A DNA stretch of 64,000 nt from Pseudomaricurvus sp033283335 (GTDB lineage Bacteria > Pseudomonadota > Gammaproteobacteria > Pseudomonadales > Cellvibrionaceae). Both the position numbers and the translations under genes were made by a program. The notes under the pieces were generated by a model. The model saw only the letters and a program-made list of their open reading frames with translations. It had not been told where the DNA came from and did not search any database. This document shows positions 25,138 through 34,064 of the stretch, piece by piece; the stretch's first letter is position 1, and each line of letters begins with the position of its first letter. The stretch lies in the NCBI GenBank assembly GCA_033283335.1, contig JAWMQP010000001.1, forward strand, positions 186,001-250,000. The letters run 5' to 3'.

Positions 25138-25448
25138 GAGTTGTTTCCTCCATTGGAGCCAGTAGCGGGTCGATTTCTAGTGTAGACAAGGAAAGTGGGT
25201 AACTATTGATGCAAATCATAAACTGTTGAATCAGTTGCCAGGTTCATTCTCAGTGGGCAGAAACTTTCAAGCGTTGCTGGCGTCAAAATCCCGTGAATTA
25301 GGTGTTTTCATCGGTAGTTGCTAGGCTTTAGGAATCAAGTAGTTATTGTGACCTGTTGAGTCTTTTTGAAACTATCGTGAAAGCGGCCTCCAGGTCTGTC
25401 TGAGCGCAGCACCTTTGAACGCTTATCCATGTGAATTTGGGGGAAGAT
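25138..25448. other. 311-bp divergent intergenic region
   Basis: This region separates the divergent coiled-coil and DUF3014 genes and must hold both promoters. I found no convincing -35/-10 pair, large hairpin, repeat or small gene. The only clear site is the GGGGGAAG ribosome binding site just before 25449. Confidence 0.5.
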
Positions 25449-26237
25449 ATGAATAACGGGATTAAATTCGGTCTGCCGATCGCCATCGTGGCGCTGGTGG
25501 GGGGCTATTTGCTGTTTGGCGGCAAGGAGGAACCGCAGCCGCAACCTGTCGAGGCTGTCAAAGTTGAGCCGCCCAAGCCGCCGCCTGTGCAGGTGCCGGA
25601 GCCGGAGCCGGAGGTGGTGGAAGCACCGTCTGAACCGCGCCCCCAGGAGGAGCCTTTATTGCCAACACCGCCGCGTTTGGAGGGCAGTGACGACGAGGCG
25701 CTGGCGATTGCGGAGTCTTTGTCGCCGACGCTGGTGCAGTGGCTGGTGCCGGATGAGCAGGTACGCAAGTGGGTTCTGGCTGTGGATCTGCTGGCTGAGG
25801 GCAAGCTGCCGCTGCGGCATAAGCCTATTGAGTACCCAATGCCCAAGTTTTTAGTGGAGACGCTCAGTGATGACGAATTCAAGGCAAAAGGCAGTAATGA
25901 CGATCGGGTAACAGCCTTGATTGGGGCTGTGACCACCATTCCGCCGAAGACACTGGCTCGTTACTACCAGGCCTGGCTTCCCTTGATGGACGAGGCCTAT
26001 GCTGAAATGGGTAAGACCGGCAGTTTCCAGCAGCGAGTGGATGCCGCGTTTGAACGGGTTCTGGCGGCGCAGGAGATGGGAGAGGATGTCACCCTGGTTC
26101 GACCCCATGTATTTTATGAGTTTGAGGATGAGTCTTTGGAGTCGCTTTCCCCGCTGGAGAAGGCGCTATGGCGGATGGGTCCGGAAAACCGCGAAAAGCT
26201 GCAGGCCTATATCAAAGAGCTGAACTCTTACCTCTGA
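25449..26237 (+). CDS. DUF3014 membrane-anchored protein
   Basis: This is a 262-aa protein with an N-terminal signal anchor (FGLPIAIVALVGGYLLFGG). A Pro/Glu/Val-rich linker (about 25-75) follows, then a conserved DUF3014 domain (SDDEALAIAESLSPTLVQWLVPDEQVRKWV, RYYQAWLPLMDEAY, VRPHVFYEFED, LSPLEKALWRMGPENREKLQAYI). Topology implies the domain is periplasmic. GGGGGAAG just before the ATG at 25449 sets this start over the TTG six codons upstream. Function is unknown. A strong terminator follows. Confidence 0.82.
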   Translation: MNNGIKFGLPIAIVALVGGYLLFGGKEEPQPQPVEAVKVEPPKPPPVQVPEPEPEVVEAPSEPRPQEEPLLPTPPRLEGSDDEALAIAESLSPTLVQWLVPDEQVRKWVLAVDLLAEGKLPLRHKPIEYPMPKFLVETLSDDEFKAKGSNDDRVTALIGAVTTIPPKTLARYYQAWLPLMDEAYAEMGKTGSFQQRVDAAFERVLAAQEMGEDVTLVRPHVFYEFEDESLESLSPLEKALWRMGPENREKLQAYIKELNSYL

Positions 26238-26302
26238 ACCCTCTATCACACAGCAGGACTTCACAAGCGCCGCAGGATTTAATGGTGTAGAAGGAACTCA
26301 TG

Positions 26303-26330
26303 AAAAAAGGCCCTTCCAGGGCCTTTTTTT
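26303..26330 (+). terminator. Strong intrinsic terminator after DUF3014 gene
   Basis: AAAAAAGGCCC-TTCCA-GGGCCTTTTTTT is a perfect hairpin with A and T runs on both sides. It could work in both directions, although only the plus-strand gene needs it here. Confidence 0.9.
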
Positions 26331-26463
26331 GTGGTTGGTGGGTATTGGGCCGGCATGCTCTGATGCCTGTGGCAGCCAGTACTTCTACTTAGGTCGAATG
26401 GTCCAGCGAATGGTTTCAGCCTATGGTTTAACCCGATGTTAATAATATGCCACAGGTGAAATG

Positions 26464-28344
26464 ATGAGTTACCAGAGTGAGTATGAGGCGTCTATTCGTC
26501 AGCCCAAAAACTTTTGGGGCAAGCAGGCGGAGCTGCTGAATTGGTTTAAAAAACCGACCCATATCCTCAGCAAAGATGAGAATAATATGGACCGCTGGTT
26601 TGCCGATGGGGAGATGAATACTTGCTATATGGCGCTGGATTACCATGTGGATCAGGGCCGGGGCGAACAGGTGGCGATCTATTACGATTCGCCGGTTACC
26701 GCCACCAAGGACCAGATCACCTATGAGCAGCTGCGCGATAGGGTGGCAAGCTTTGCCGGCGGTCTCAGATCCCAGGGGGTTGGCAAGGGTGACCGTGTAT
26801 TGATTTATATGCCGATGGTGCCCGAAGCGGTGATTGCCATGCTGGCTTGTGCAAGACTCGGGGCTATCCACTCGGTCGTGTTTGGTGGGTTTGCGGCCAA
26901 CGAGCTGGCAGTCCGTATCGACGATGCCCAGCCGAAAGTCGTGGTCACCGCCTCCTGCGGTATCGAGGTGGATCGGGTTATTGCCTACAAACCTTTGCTG
27001 GATGAAGCGATCCGGTTGGCGGATCATCAACCCGATCACTGTGTGGTGTTGCAGCGGCCCCAGGCTGTGGCGGAGTTGCAGGGTGGGCGCGACCTGGATT
27101 GGCAAAAGCTGGTGGCTGCGTCGACGGCGGTTGAATGCGTCGCGGTACTGGCGACCGATCCCCTTTACATCCTCTATACCTCGGGCACCACCGGTAAACC
27201 CAAGGGGGTAGTCCGGGACAATGGCGGCCATGCCGTGGCAATGCGTTACAGCATGAAAGCGATCTATGACATGAATCCTGGAGAGGTGTTTTGGGCAGCC
27301 TCCGATGTGGGGTGGGTTGTCGGCCATTCGTACATTGTTTACGGCCCGCTGCTGACCGGCTTATCGACAGTGTTGTACGAAGGCAAACCGGTGAAGACGC
27401 CCGACGCCGGAGCCTTCTGGCGGGTCGTGAGTGAATATAAAGTGAAGGCGTTATTTTCCGCTCCGACAGCGTTTCGGGCCATCAAGAAGGAAGACCCGGA
27501 ATCCCATTTGTTAAAGGGCTACGACTTGAGTTGCCTGCAGACGGTCTTTATGGCGGGCGAGCGGCTGGACCCGCCCACTTACCACTGGGTTAAGGATCTG
27601 TTGTCGGTTCCGGTCATCGACCACTGGTGGCAGACGGAAACGGGTTGGGCAATCTGTGGCAACCCCATGGGTATTGAGGCCATGCCCTGCAAAGCCGGTT
27701 CGGCGACCCTGCCGTCGCCGGGTTTCGATGTGCAGATTCTTGATGCTGAAGGCCGCCCGTTGGGGCCCAATCAGCAGGGCAGTGTCGCCATCAAGCTGCC
27801 GTTGCCGCCCAGTTGTCTGCCGACCATCTGGCAGGATTTTGAGCGCTTTAAAACCGGCTACCTGTCGACGTTTGAAGGCTATTACGCTTCCGGGGATGGC
27901 GGTTACAAGGATGAAGACGGCTATGTTTTTATAATGGGGCGCACCGATGACGTTATTAATGTTGCCGGTCATCGTTTATCCACGGGTGAGATGGAGGAGG
28001 TGCTGGCGAGTCATCCGGCGGTGGCGGAATGCGCCGTCATCGGTGTTCACTGCGAATTGAAAGGGCAGTTGCCGGTCGGACTGGTGATCCTCAAGGACGG
28101 TGTTACTATCGATGAAGATGACTTGCAGAAAGAATTGGTGCAGTCGGTTCGCCAGCGGATTGGTGCGCTGGCGTGTTTCAAGACGGCTTTGGTGGTGAAG
28201 CGATTGCCAAAAACCCGCTCCGGTAAGATTCTTCGCAAACTGCTTCGTCAAATTGCCGATAAGCAGGAGTATTCGGTGCCGTCCACAATTGATGATGTCA
28301 GCTGCGTGGATGAAATCGAACAGCGGTTGTCCGACATCAGTTGA
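26464..28344 (+). CDS. prpE: Propionate-CoA ligase
   Basis: This 626-aa AMP-forming acyl-CoA synthetase of the acetyl/propionyl-CoA synthetase group activates propionate to propionyl-CoA. It has the P-loop YTSGTTGKPKGVV and the segments SDVGWVVGHSYIVYGPLL, WWQTETGWAI and GRTDDVINVAGHRLSTGEME. The C-terminal catalytic and acetylatable lysine is in PKTRSGKILRKLLR. The second of two adjacent ATGs is chosen because AGGTGA lies at a better distance from it. There are no prp methylcitrate-cycle genes nearby. Confidence 0.88.
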   Translation: MSYQSEYEASIRQPKNFWGKQAELLNWFKKPTHILSKDENNMDRWFADGEMNTCYMALDYHVDQGRGEQVAIYYDSPVTATKDQITYEQLRDRVASFAGGLRSQGVGKGDRVLIYMPMVPEAVIAMLACARLGAIHSVVFGGFAANELAVRIDDAQPKVVVTASCGIEVDRVIAYKPLLDEAIRLADHQPDHCVVLQRPQAVAELQGGRDLDWQKLVAASTAVECVAVLATDPLYILYTSGTTGKPKGVVRDNGGHAVAMRYSMKAIYDMNPGEVFWAASDVGWVVGHSYIVYGPLLTGLSTVLYEGKPVKTPDAGAFWRVVSEYKVKALFSAPTAFRAIKKEDPESHLLKGYDLSCLQTVFMAGERLDPPTYHWVKDLLSVPVIDHWWQTETGWAICGNPMGIEAMPCKAGSATLPSPGFDVQILDAEGRPLGPNQQGSVAIKLPLPPSCLPTIWQDFERFKTGYLSTFEGYYASGDGGYKDEDGYVFIMGRTDDVINVAGHRLSTGEMEEVLASHPAVAECAVIGVHCELKGQLPVGLVILKDGVTIDEDDLQKELVQSVRQRIGALACFKTALVVKRLPKTRSGKILRKLLRQIADKQEYSVPSTIDDVSCVDEIEQRLSDIS

Positions 28345-28353
28345 TGTCGGACA
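28328..28353. terminator. Perfect 12-bp hairpin over the prpE stop
   Basis: TGTCCGACATCA-GT-TGATGTCGGACA spans the TGA stop of prpE. It is the first of two back-to-back hairpins between convergent genes. There is no T-run. Confidence 0.5.
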
Positions 28354-28356
28354 GTC

Positions 28357-28386
28357 AGTGCTGGCGCGGTTGAGTGTGCCAGCACT
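28357..28386. terminator. Second hairpin between prpE and DUF2147 genes
   Basis: AGTGCTGGC and GCCAGCACT form a perfect 9-bp stem with a 12-nt loop, reaching the stop of the minus-strand DUF2147 gene. Together with the hairpin 3 bp away it probably forms a bidirectional barrier. Confidence 0.5.
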
Positions 28387-28822
28387 AAACGTCAGGGCGA
28401 ACCCACTCCCGCGTCTGGGTGAGAAAGCCGATGCCCGCCTTAAGTTTCAGTACACCGTTTTCCACCCACAGGCTGCAGCCGTATTCGCTGCCGGTTTCCG
28501 GATCCAGCACCTGGCCGTCCACCCAGCGCTCTTCCTCGGCTTGTAAGCCGGTGATGATCACCAGCCCGGCGATGGGTTGGTTCAGCTGTTCACCTTCGCA
28601 TTGAGTGCAAACCGCATCCTGTTTGGCTGGATCGTAGAGTTTGACGATACGCCCCTGAACTTCATCTTCCGCCCGATAGATCTCTACCAAAGACTCCGGC
28701 TGTCCGTCATCATTCAGGGTTTGCCATTGTCCCAGGACGTTATCATTGCCGGCCACAGCCGAGCTGCTCAGCAGGATTGCAGAAAATACGCCGGCCAGGT
28801 GAGTGAAAGGTTTTAAGCGCAT
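28385..28822 (-). CDS. DUF2147 secreted protein
   Basis: This 145-aa protein has a signal peptide (MRLKPFTHLAGVFSAILLSSSAVAG, residues 1 to about 25). A DUF2147 lipocalin-like domain follows (VLGQWQTLNDDGQPESLVEIY, GRIVKLYDP, GEQLNQPIAGLVIITGL, YGCSLWVENGVLKLKAGIGFL). A CTQC pair may form a disulfide in the periplasm. The ATG at 28822 is set by AAGG about 9 nt upstream and by the signal peptide; an upstream in-frame codon would bury it. Function in the family is unknown. Confidence 0.82.
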   Translation of the reverse strand: MRLKPFTHLAGVFSAILLSSSAVAGNDNVLGQWQTLNDDGQPESLVEIYRAEDEVQGRIVKLYDPAKQDAVCTQCEGEQLNQPIAGLVIITGLQAEEERWVDGQVLDPETGSEYGCSLWVENGVLKLKAGIGFLTQTREWVRPDV

Positions 28823-28908
28823 TGCGGGTACCTTTATCGTTATAATGGGTAGCCGTGAGTTTACCACTGTTACCCCGCACGCCAACTGTTGAGACCATCC
28901 TTTTTGTT

Positions 28909-29508
28909 ATGTCAGATGCCCAAAATAGACCTGTTGCTAACGCTGTTGCCAAAACGGCAGTTGAAAAGGCTGTCGCCGAGGTTCGGGCCTGGCTGGACGA
29001 CGTGGTGATTGGCTTGAACCTGTGTCCTTTCGCCTCCCGTCCTGCGCGTCTGGGTCAGGTGCATTACTCGGTCTCCGAAGCTGAAGATGAGGAGCAGTTA
29101 TTGCAGGAGCTGCAGGCAGAGCTGCAAGCGCTGGAGGCAACCAGTGCCGGGGAGCGGGAAACCACACTGCTGATTGTGCCCACCCTGTTGGAAGATTTTT
29201 ACGACTACAATCAGTTTCTGGAATGGGTCGACCAGCTCATCCTGCGCGGCGGTTGGGAAGGGCAGTTTCAGGTCGCCAGCTTTCATCCGCACTATCAGTT
29301 TGCCGGTACGGAGCCGGATGATGCTGAGAACCTGACCAATCGCGCACCCTATCCGATTTTGCATCTGTTGCGAGAGCAAAGTCTGGAAGCCATGCTGGCT
29401 CGTTATCCAGATTCAGATCAGATTCCTGAACGGAATATCGCCACCATGAATGAGCTGAGTGAAGCGCAGATTCAGCGCTTGTTTGGCTACTTGTTCCGCG
29501 CCAACTGA
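28909..29508 (+). CDS. DUF1415 protein
   Basis: This 199-aa soluble protein matches the DUF1415 family through VIGLNLCPFA near the N-terminus, FLEWVDQLI, VASFHPHYQFAG and NRAPYPILHLLREQSLEAML. I place the start at the ATG of MSDAQNRPVA; the frame extends to 28855, where it would overlap the promoter of the divergent DUF2147 gene. It is convergent with the CvfB-like gene with no gap: this stop ends at 29508 and the other begins at 29509. No function is established. Confidence 0.83.
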   Translation: MSDAQNRPVANAVAKTAVEKAVAEVRAWLDDVVIGLNLCPFASRPARLGQVHYSVSEAEDEEQLLQELQAELQALEATSAGERETTLLIVPTLLEDFYDYNQFLEWVDQLILRGGWEGQFQVASFHPHYQFAGTEPDDAENLTNRAPYPILHLLREQSLEAMLARYPDSDQIPERNIATMNELSEAQIQRLFGYLFRAN

Positions 29509-30342
29509 TTACTTCACCAGGGTGATACGATCGGCCTCAATCACAATCCGGCGGTCTTTATAGAGGCTGCCGAGGGCCTTTTTGTAGCTGCCTTTACTGA
29601 CGTTGTACTGTTTGTAAATGTCGTCGGGAGCACTCTTGTCAGTCAGTGTCGATTCACCGTTATTGGCGCGCAAGTAAGCGATAATCTGCTCGGTTAAATG
29701 CTGGCGCTGCTGCACGGGTGGCAGTTGCAGGCTCAGGTCGATTTTGCGGTCCTGGCGGATATCTTTGATGTAGCCTTTGAGGGAGGCCCCGTATTTCAAC
29801 GGTTTAAAGGCATCGTCTTTGAACAGCAGCCCCAGGTGGCTGTGATTGATCACCGCTTTGTAGCCCATGTCGGACTTGCCACAGATCAGCAGGTCAACCG
29901 CTTGCTGGGGTTTAAAGTAGCGGGACTCTTCCTGCAGGTGTCGACTGAGACGACTGCTGGCGACTATGCGCTGGGTGTAGGGGTCGAGGTAGACATACAC
30001 CACGTAGGAGCGACCCAGCTCCATTGGCTTGTGCTGTTCCTTGTATGGCACCAGCAGGTCCTTGGACAGCCCCCAGTCAAGGAACGCTCCGGCGTCATTG
30101 ACATCAATGACTTTCAGGTAGGCGCATTCACCCACTTTGACCTTCGGGGTTTCGGTGGTGGCGATGATTTCATCTTCCGAGTCCAGGTAGACAAACACAT
30201 CCAGCTGATCGCCCACCGAACACTGTGGCGGGGCATAGCGTTTCGGCAACAGGATATTGCCGAATTTGCCGCCCTCCAGCAGAACGCCGAAATCGACAAT
30301 GCGGGCTACCGGCAAGCGGTTGGTCTGTCCGATTTTTACCAT
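29509..30342 (-). CDS. CvfB-like S1-domain RNA-binding protein
   Basis: This 277-aa protein of the CvfB/YitL family has tandem S1-like OB folds (IGQTNRLPVARIVDFGVLLEGG; AYLKVIDVNDAGAFLDWGLSKDLLVPYKEQ; YGASLKGYIKDIRQDRKIDLSLQ). The C-terminal winged-helix segment is APDDIYKQYNVSKGSYKKAL. Such proteins bind RNA; CvfB affects virulence-factor expression in Staphylococcus. The start at 30342 has GGGAG 5 nt upstream and matches the family N-terminus. The target RNA here is unknown. Confidence 0.85.
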   Translation of the reverse strand: MVKIGQTNRLPVARIVDFGVLLEGGKFGNILLPKRYAPPQCSVGDQLDVFVYLDSEDEIIATTETPKVKVGECAYLKVIDVNDAGAFLDWGLSKDLLVPYKEQHKPMELGRSYVVYVYLDPYTQRIVASSRLSRHLQEESRYFKPQQAVDLLICGKSDMGYKAVINHSHLGLLFKDDAFKPLKYGASLKGYIKDIRQDRKIDLSLQLPPVQQRQHLTEQIIAYLRANNGESTLTDKSAPDDIYKQYNVSKGSYKKALGSLYKDRRIVIEADRITLVK

Positions 30343-30418
30343 GGAGGCTCCCGAAAACGGTATCACTGACTCGAAGGCGTGCAGTGTAAGGCCGGGACCT
30401 CCGTGAGTAAACCACCGA

Positions 30419-33400
30419 TCACCAGGTGTCGATGTAATGCAGCTTTTTACCGCTGCGTGGTTGCGGCGGGGCGCTGCTCTTCAGGCCACGGATGATCCAC
30501 AGACGTGAGTCGGCCGGGTCGATCACTTCATCCAGCTCCAGGGTGCTGGCCATATTGATGGCTTTGCCTTTCTCGTAAGAGCGGGCCACCAGCTTGTCGA
30601 ACAACGCCTGACGTTCTTCGGGGTCTTTAACCGCCGCCAGTTCGTTTTTAAAGCCGAGGCGAATGGCACCTTCCAGCCCCATGGCACCGAACTCACCCGT
30701 TGGCCAGGCGACGGTAAATACCCCGGCGTGGAAGTTACCACCGGTCATGGCCATAGCGCCAAGCCCATAGCCTTTGCGCAATACCAGGCTGAACAGTGGC
30801 GTGGTCATGTTGGCGGCGCTGACAAACAGGCGGGAAAAATGACGCACCTGCGCCGACTTTTCCGCCTCGGGGCCGACCATAAACCCAGGCGTGTCACACA
30901 GGCTGATCAATGGCAGGTCAAAGGCGTCACACAGTTTGATAAAGCGAGCGGCCTTATCGGCGGCCGGAGAATCAATCGCCCCCCCCAGGTGACGGGAGTT
31001 GTTGGCGATCAGGCCAAAGGAGCGACCTTCTATGCGTATCAGGCTGGTAATAATGCCCACCCCGAATTCCTTGCGCAGTTCCAGCACTGAGTCGTGATCG
31101 GCCAGGGTCTCAATCACCTTGCGCACATCGTAGCTGCGCAGCCGGTTTTCCGGAATCAGATGGCGCAATTGGCGCTGATCGTCAGCGTTCCAGTCGACCG
31201 TCGAGCCCTGAAAGTAGGACAGGTACTGTTGCGCGGCAGCGACCGCCTCGGCTTCGTTCTCGACCAGGATATCGATGACCCCGTTTTCCGACTGTACATG
31301 ACTGGGCCCCACCTCACTGGCATCAAACACACCCAGGCCACCGCCTTCGATCATGGCGGGTCCGGCCATGCCGATGTTGGCGTCGCGGGTGGCAATAATG
31401 ACATCGCTGCAGCCGAGGATGGCGGCATTGCCAGCAAAGCACCGACCGGCGGTGATGCCGATAATGGGTACCTGGCCAGAGAGGGTGGCCAGTGAACTCC
31501 AGGTGTCCAGATCCAGACCTGCAACGACGGGATAATCGGTATCGCCGGGGCGGCCGCCGCCGCCTTCGGTAAAGAACACCAGCGGCAGCTTTTGCTGGTT
31601 GGCGAGGCGCAGCATGCGGTCGGTTTTCATGTGGTTCATGGCGCCCTGGGTACCGGCAAACACGGTGTAATCGTAGGACATGACCATGCAACGGCTTTTA
31701 TCCTCGCCAAACAGGTGGCCGTTGATGCTGGCGGTGCCGGCGATCAGGCCGTCGGCGGGACTGATGTCAATCAGTTCCTCCAGGCTGCGACGCTTGCGCT
31801 GGGCGGCAATGGTCAGCGAACCGTATTCCTGAAAACTGCCGGCATCCACCAGGTCATCGATATTTTCCCGTGCCATCCGCAAGCCCTTATGATGGCGCTT
31901 GGCAACGGCTACTGGGCGTGCACTGTCGCAGGTTTTGGCTTTGCGCTGCAGGAATTCCTGCAGGTCCGGGCGAATGGACTCCAGGTTGAACTGGGTCTCC
32001 TCACTCAATTGACCGGCATGGTTGTGATCTTCTTCCAGGTAGAGCAGTGGGCTGTTGGCCTGAATGGATTCGCCCGCCTGAACGGCCAGGCGCTGCACCA
32101 TACCGCTCACCGGTGCGGTAATCACGTGTTCCATTTTCATGGCCTCCACAACCGCCAGTGCTTGTCCGGCCAGGACTCGGTCTCCTTCTTCAACCGATAA
32201 CTCCACCACGATGGATTGCATCGGTGCTGGCGCCATTACCCAGTGGCTGGGAAGGTCGGCAACCTGGCTGATGACGGTGCTTGTGGTTGTGGTGAGGGTC
32301 TCATTCAGGGCCTTAAAGGGTTCGCTCTCCCGCATTAACTGCATCCCATGCTCATCGATAAAACGGGTGTTAACGCGGTTTTCTTTGACGGCCGGCGAAG
32401 ACAGCAACGCATGCAGGAATGGCAGGTTGGTGTCTATGCCCTCAATGGCGCATTCCCGCAGGCAGCGTCGGGCTTTGTTCACCGCGGCAGAGTAGTCGCT
32501 TGAACGGGAGTGGACGACCAGTTTGGCCAGCAGCGAGTCGTAGTAGGGGCTGCTGACAAACCCGCTAAAGCCACAGCTGTCCACCCGTATACCAGGGCCA
32601 CTGGGCAACTCAAACCGGGTCAGGCAGCCGCCGCTGGGCAATAACTGACCGTCGGCGGTAAAGGTCTCGGTGTTGATGCGGGCCTGGATGGCAAAACCCT
32701 GGGGCCTGTTGATATCGGCTTGCCTCAGATTCAGGGTCGGCAGATCGCAACCGGCCGCCACCTGCAATTGGGCCTGCACCAGATCGGTTTGGTAGACCGC
32801 TTCGGTGATGGTGTGTTCAACCTGCACTCGCGGGTTGGCTTCCATAAAATAGAATTGCTGTCGGTCCTCATCCAACAAAAACTCAAAGGTGCCCAGACCG
32901 CGATAATTAACGGCGTTGGCCAGCACCAGGGCAGCATCGCATAAGCGGGTTCGCAGTTGATCGGACAGGCTTGGGCTGGGTGCGATTTCGATGACTTTCT
33001 GGTGGCGGCGCTGCAAACTGCACTCGCGTTCGCCGAAATGGGTGACATGGCCCTGGCCGTCGCCCAGTACCTGGATTTCAATATGGCGGGCATTGTTCAC
33101 CTTTTGCTCGAGATAGACATCAGCTACCCCAAAGGCGGCTTCCGCTTCGGACTGGCAGCGCTGGAACTCCGCTTCCAGCTGGTTGGGGTGTTCGACCGCT
33201 CGCATGCCACGGCCTCCGCCACCGGCAATGGCCTTAATCATAACGGCTGCCTGATCGCCCAAATCGGCGTAAAAGTGTTTCGCTTCTGTCAGGCTGGTGG
33301 CCTGTTGGGTGCCGGGCAGTAGCGGGATGTCGCAGCGCATTGCCAGTTCCCTGGCGCTGGCCTTATTGCCGAAGGTGTTGAGGGTCTCGACAGTGGGTCC

Positions 33401-33709
33401 GACAAAGACTATGTCGGCCTGCTCACAGGCGGCGGCAAAGTCGGCGTTTTCGCTGAGGAAGCCATAGCCGGGGTGTATCGCATCGCAGCGATGTTGCTGG
33501 GCCAGCTGCAGGATCTGTGGGATATCGAGATACGCTTTGACGCCTTTACCTTCTAGCGCCAGGGCTTCATCGGCTTTGCGGGTATGGAGGGCGTTGTGGT
33601 CGTCTTCGCTGTAGAGGGCAATGGCGGTGATACCGAGATCGGCGGCGGCTTGGGCGATACGGATGGCGATTTCGCCGCGGTTGGCGATCAGGAGACGCTG
33701 GATGGCCAT
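30419..33709 (-). CDS. Single-chain biotin-dependent acyl-CoA carboxylase
   Basis: This 1096-aa protein fuses all three carboxylase functions. The biotin carboxylase spans about residues 1-450 (ANRGEIAIRIAQAA, IHPGYGFLSENADFA, IKAIAGGGGRGMRAV, EANPRVQVEHTITE). The biotinyl domain has its acceptor lysine near K525 in VEAMKMEHVI. The carboxyltransferase spans about 590-1096 (GGGGRPGDTD, ITAGRCFAGNAAILGCSD, LCDTPGFMVGPEAEKS). This order matches the single-chain long-chain acyl-CoA carboxylase described from Mycobacterium, while most bacteria split these domains among subunits. The ATG at 33709 starts at the conserved IQRLLIANRGE. Acyl-CoA chain preference is not readable. Confidence 0.9.
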   Translation of the reverse strand: MAIQRLLIANRGEIAIRIAQAAADLGITAIALYSEDDHNALHTRKADEALALEGKGVKAYLDIPQILQLAQQHRCDAIHPGYGFLSENADFAAACEQADIVFVGPTVETLNTFGNKASARELAMRCDIPLLPGTQQATSLTEAKHFYADLGDQAAVMIKAIAGGGGRGMRAVEHPNQLEAEFQRCQSEAEAAFGVADVYLEQKVNNARHIEIQVLGDGQGHVTHFGERECSLQRRHQKVIEIAPSPSLSDQLRTRLCDAALVLANAVNYRGLGTFEFLLDEDRQQFYFMEANPRVQVEHTITEAVYQTDLVQAQLQVAAGCDLPTLNLRQADINRPQGFAIQARINTETFTADGQLLPSGGCLTRFELPSGPGIRVDSCGFSGFVSSPYYDSLLAKLVVHSRSSDYSAAVNKARRCLRECAIEGIDTNLPFLHALLSSPAVKENRVNTRFIDEHGMQLMRESEPFKALNETLTTTTSTVISQVADLPSHWVMAPAPMQSIVVELSVEEGDRVLAGQALAVVEAMKMEHVITAPVSGMVQRLAVQAGESIQANSPLLYLEEDHNHAGQLSEETQFNLESIRPDLQEFLQRKAKTCDSARPVAVAKRHHKGLRMARENIDDLVDAGSFQEYGSLTIAAQRKRRSLEELIDISPADGLIAGTASINGHLFGEDKSRCMVMSYDYTVFAGTQGAMNHMKTDRMLRLANQQKLPLVFFTEGGGGRPGDTDYPVVAGLDLDTWSSLATLSGQVPIIGITAGRCFAGNAAILGCSDVIIATRDANIGMAGPAMIEGGGLGVFDASEVGPSHVQSENGVIDILVENEAEAVAAAQQYLSYFQGSTVDWNADDQRQLRHLIPENRLRSYDVRKVIETLADHDSVLELRKEFGVGIITSLIRIEGRSFGLIANNSRHLGGAIDSPAADKAARFIKLCDAFDLPLISLCDTPGFMVGPEAEKSAQVRHFSRLFVSAANMTTPLFSLVLRKGYGLGAMAMTGGNFHAGVFTVAWPTGEFGAMGLEGAIRLGFKNELAAVKDPEERQALFDKLVARSYEKGKAINMASTLELDEVIDPADSRLWIIRGLKSSAPPQPRSGKKLHYIDTW

Positions 33710-33815
33710 GGTGGTGTGAATCCTTGCTGTTATCTTCGTCGGGATGGTGGCATTCCGATGAAGGTAGGGCAAGGACATGGGATGTCGGTTTGGGGGGGTC
33801 TGTTGGAGCCAGGCT

Positions 33816-33976
33816 TGAGAGGTTTATGCCTCTTGGAATCGGTCGCATAGCTCAGGGGTGAGCCGGACGCTCCGGAACTCGCGCACGGGGTGCGCTCAGA
33901 CACCCGTCGCTTTTTTCCGGCTCCTCCCTGAGCTATAAACGCGCCCTGAATGATTCCAAGAGACATAAACCTCTCA
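33816..33976. repeat. 161-bp nested palindromic element
   Basis: The outer arms at 33816-33840 and 33952-33976 are inverted copies matching at 24 of 25 positions. Inside is a second inverted pair (ATAGCTCAGGGGTGAGCCGG with CCGGCTCCTCCCTGAGCTAT), then a GC-rich core with GCGCACGGGGTGCGC. It fills the gap between two minus-strand genes (33710-34050) and has no ORF of its own. It looks like a mobile palindromic repeat or a strong RNA structure. Confidence 0.8.
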
Positions 33977-34034
33977 GTCTCAACCAGTGTGCCAGGTTTT
34001 TATTGGATCAGCCTGGCACAAGGTTTGGGGGCAG

Positions 34035-34064
34035 GTTAGAGGGGCACTTGTTAGAGGGTCACTT
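34035..34064. repeat. 15-bp tandem duplication including a stop codon
   Basis: GTTAGAGGGGCACTT and GTTAGAGGGTCACTT are adjacent and identical at 14 of 15 positions. On the minus strand each unit carries the last codons and the TAA stop of the peptidase gene, so the stop is repeated in frame 15 nt later. Confidence 0.8.

Noticed and set aside
31592..32200. 201-codon ORF antisense to the acyl-CoA carboxylase gene
   Set aside because: The opposite strand encodes the conserved biotinyl and carboxyltransferase domains. The antisense protein has no family features or ribosome binding site.
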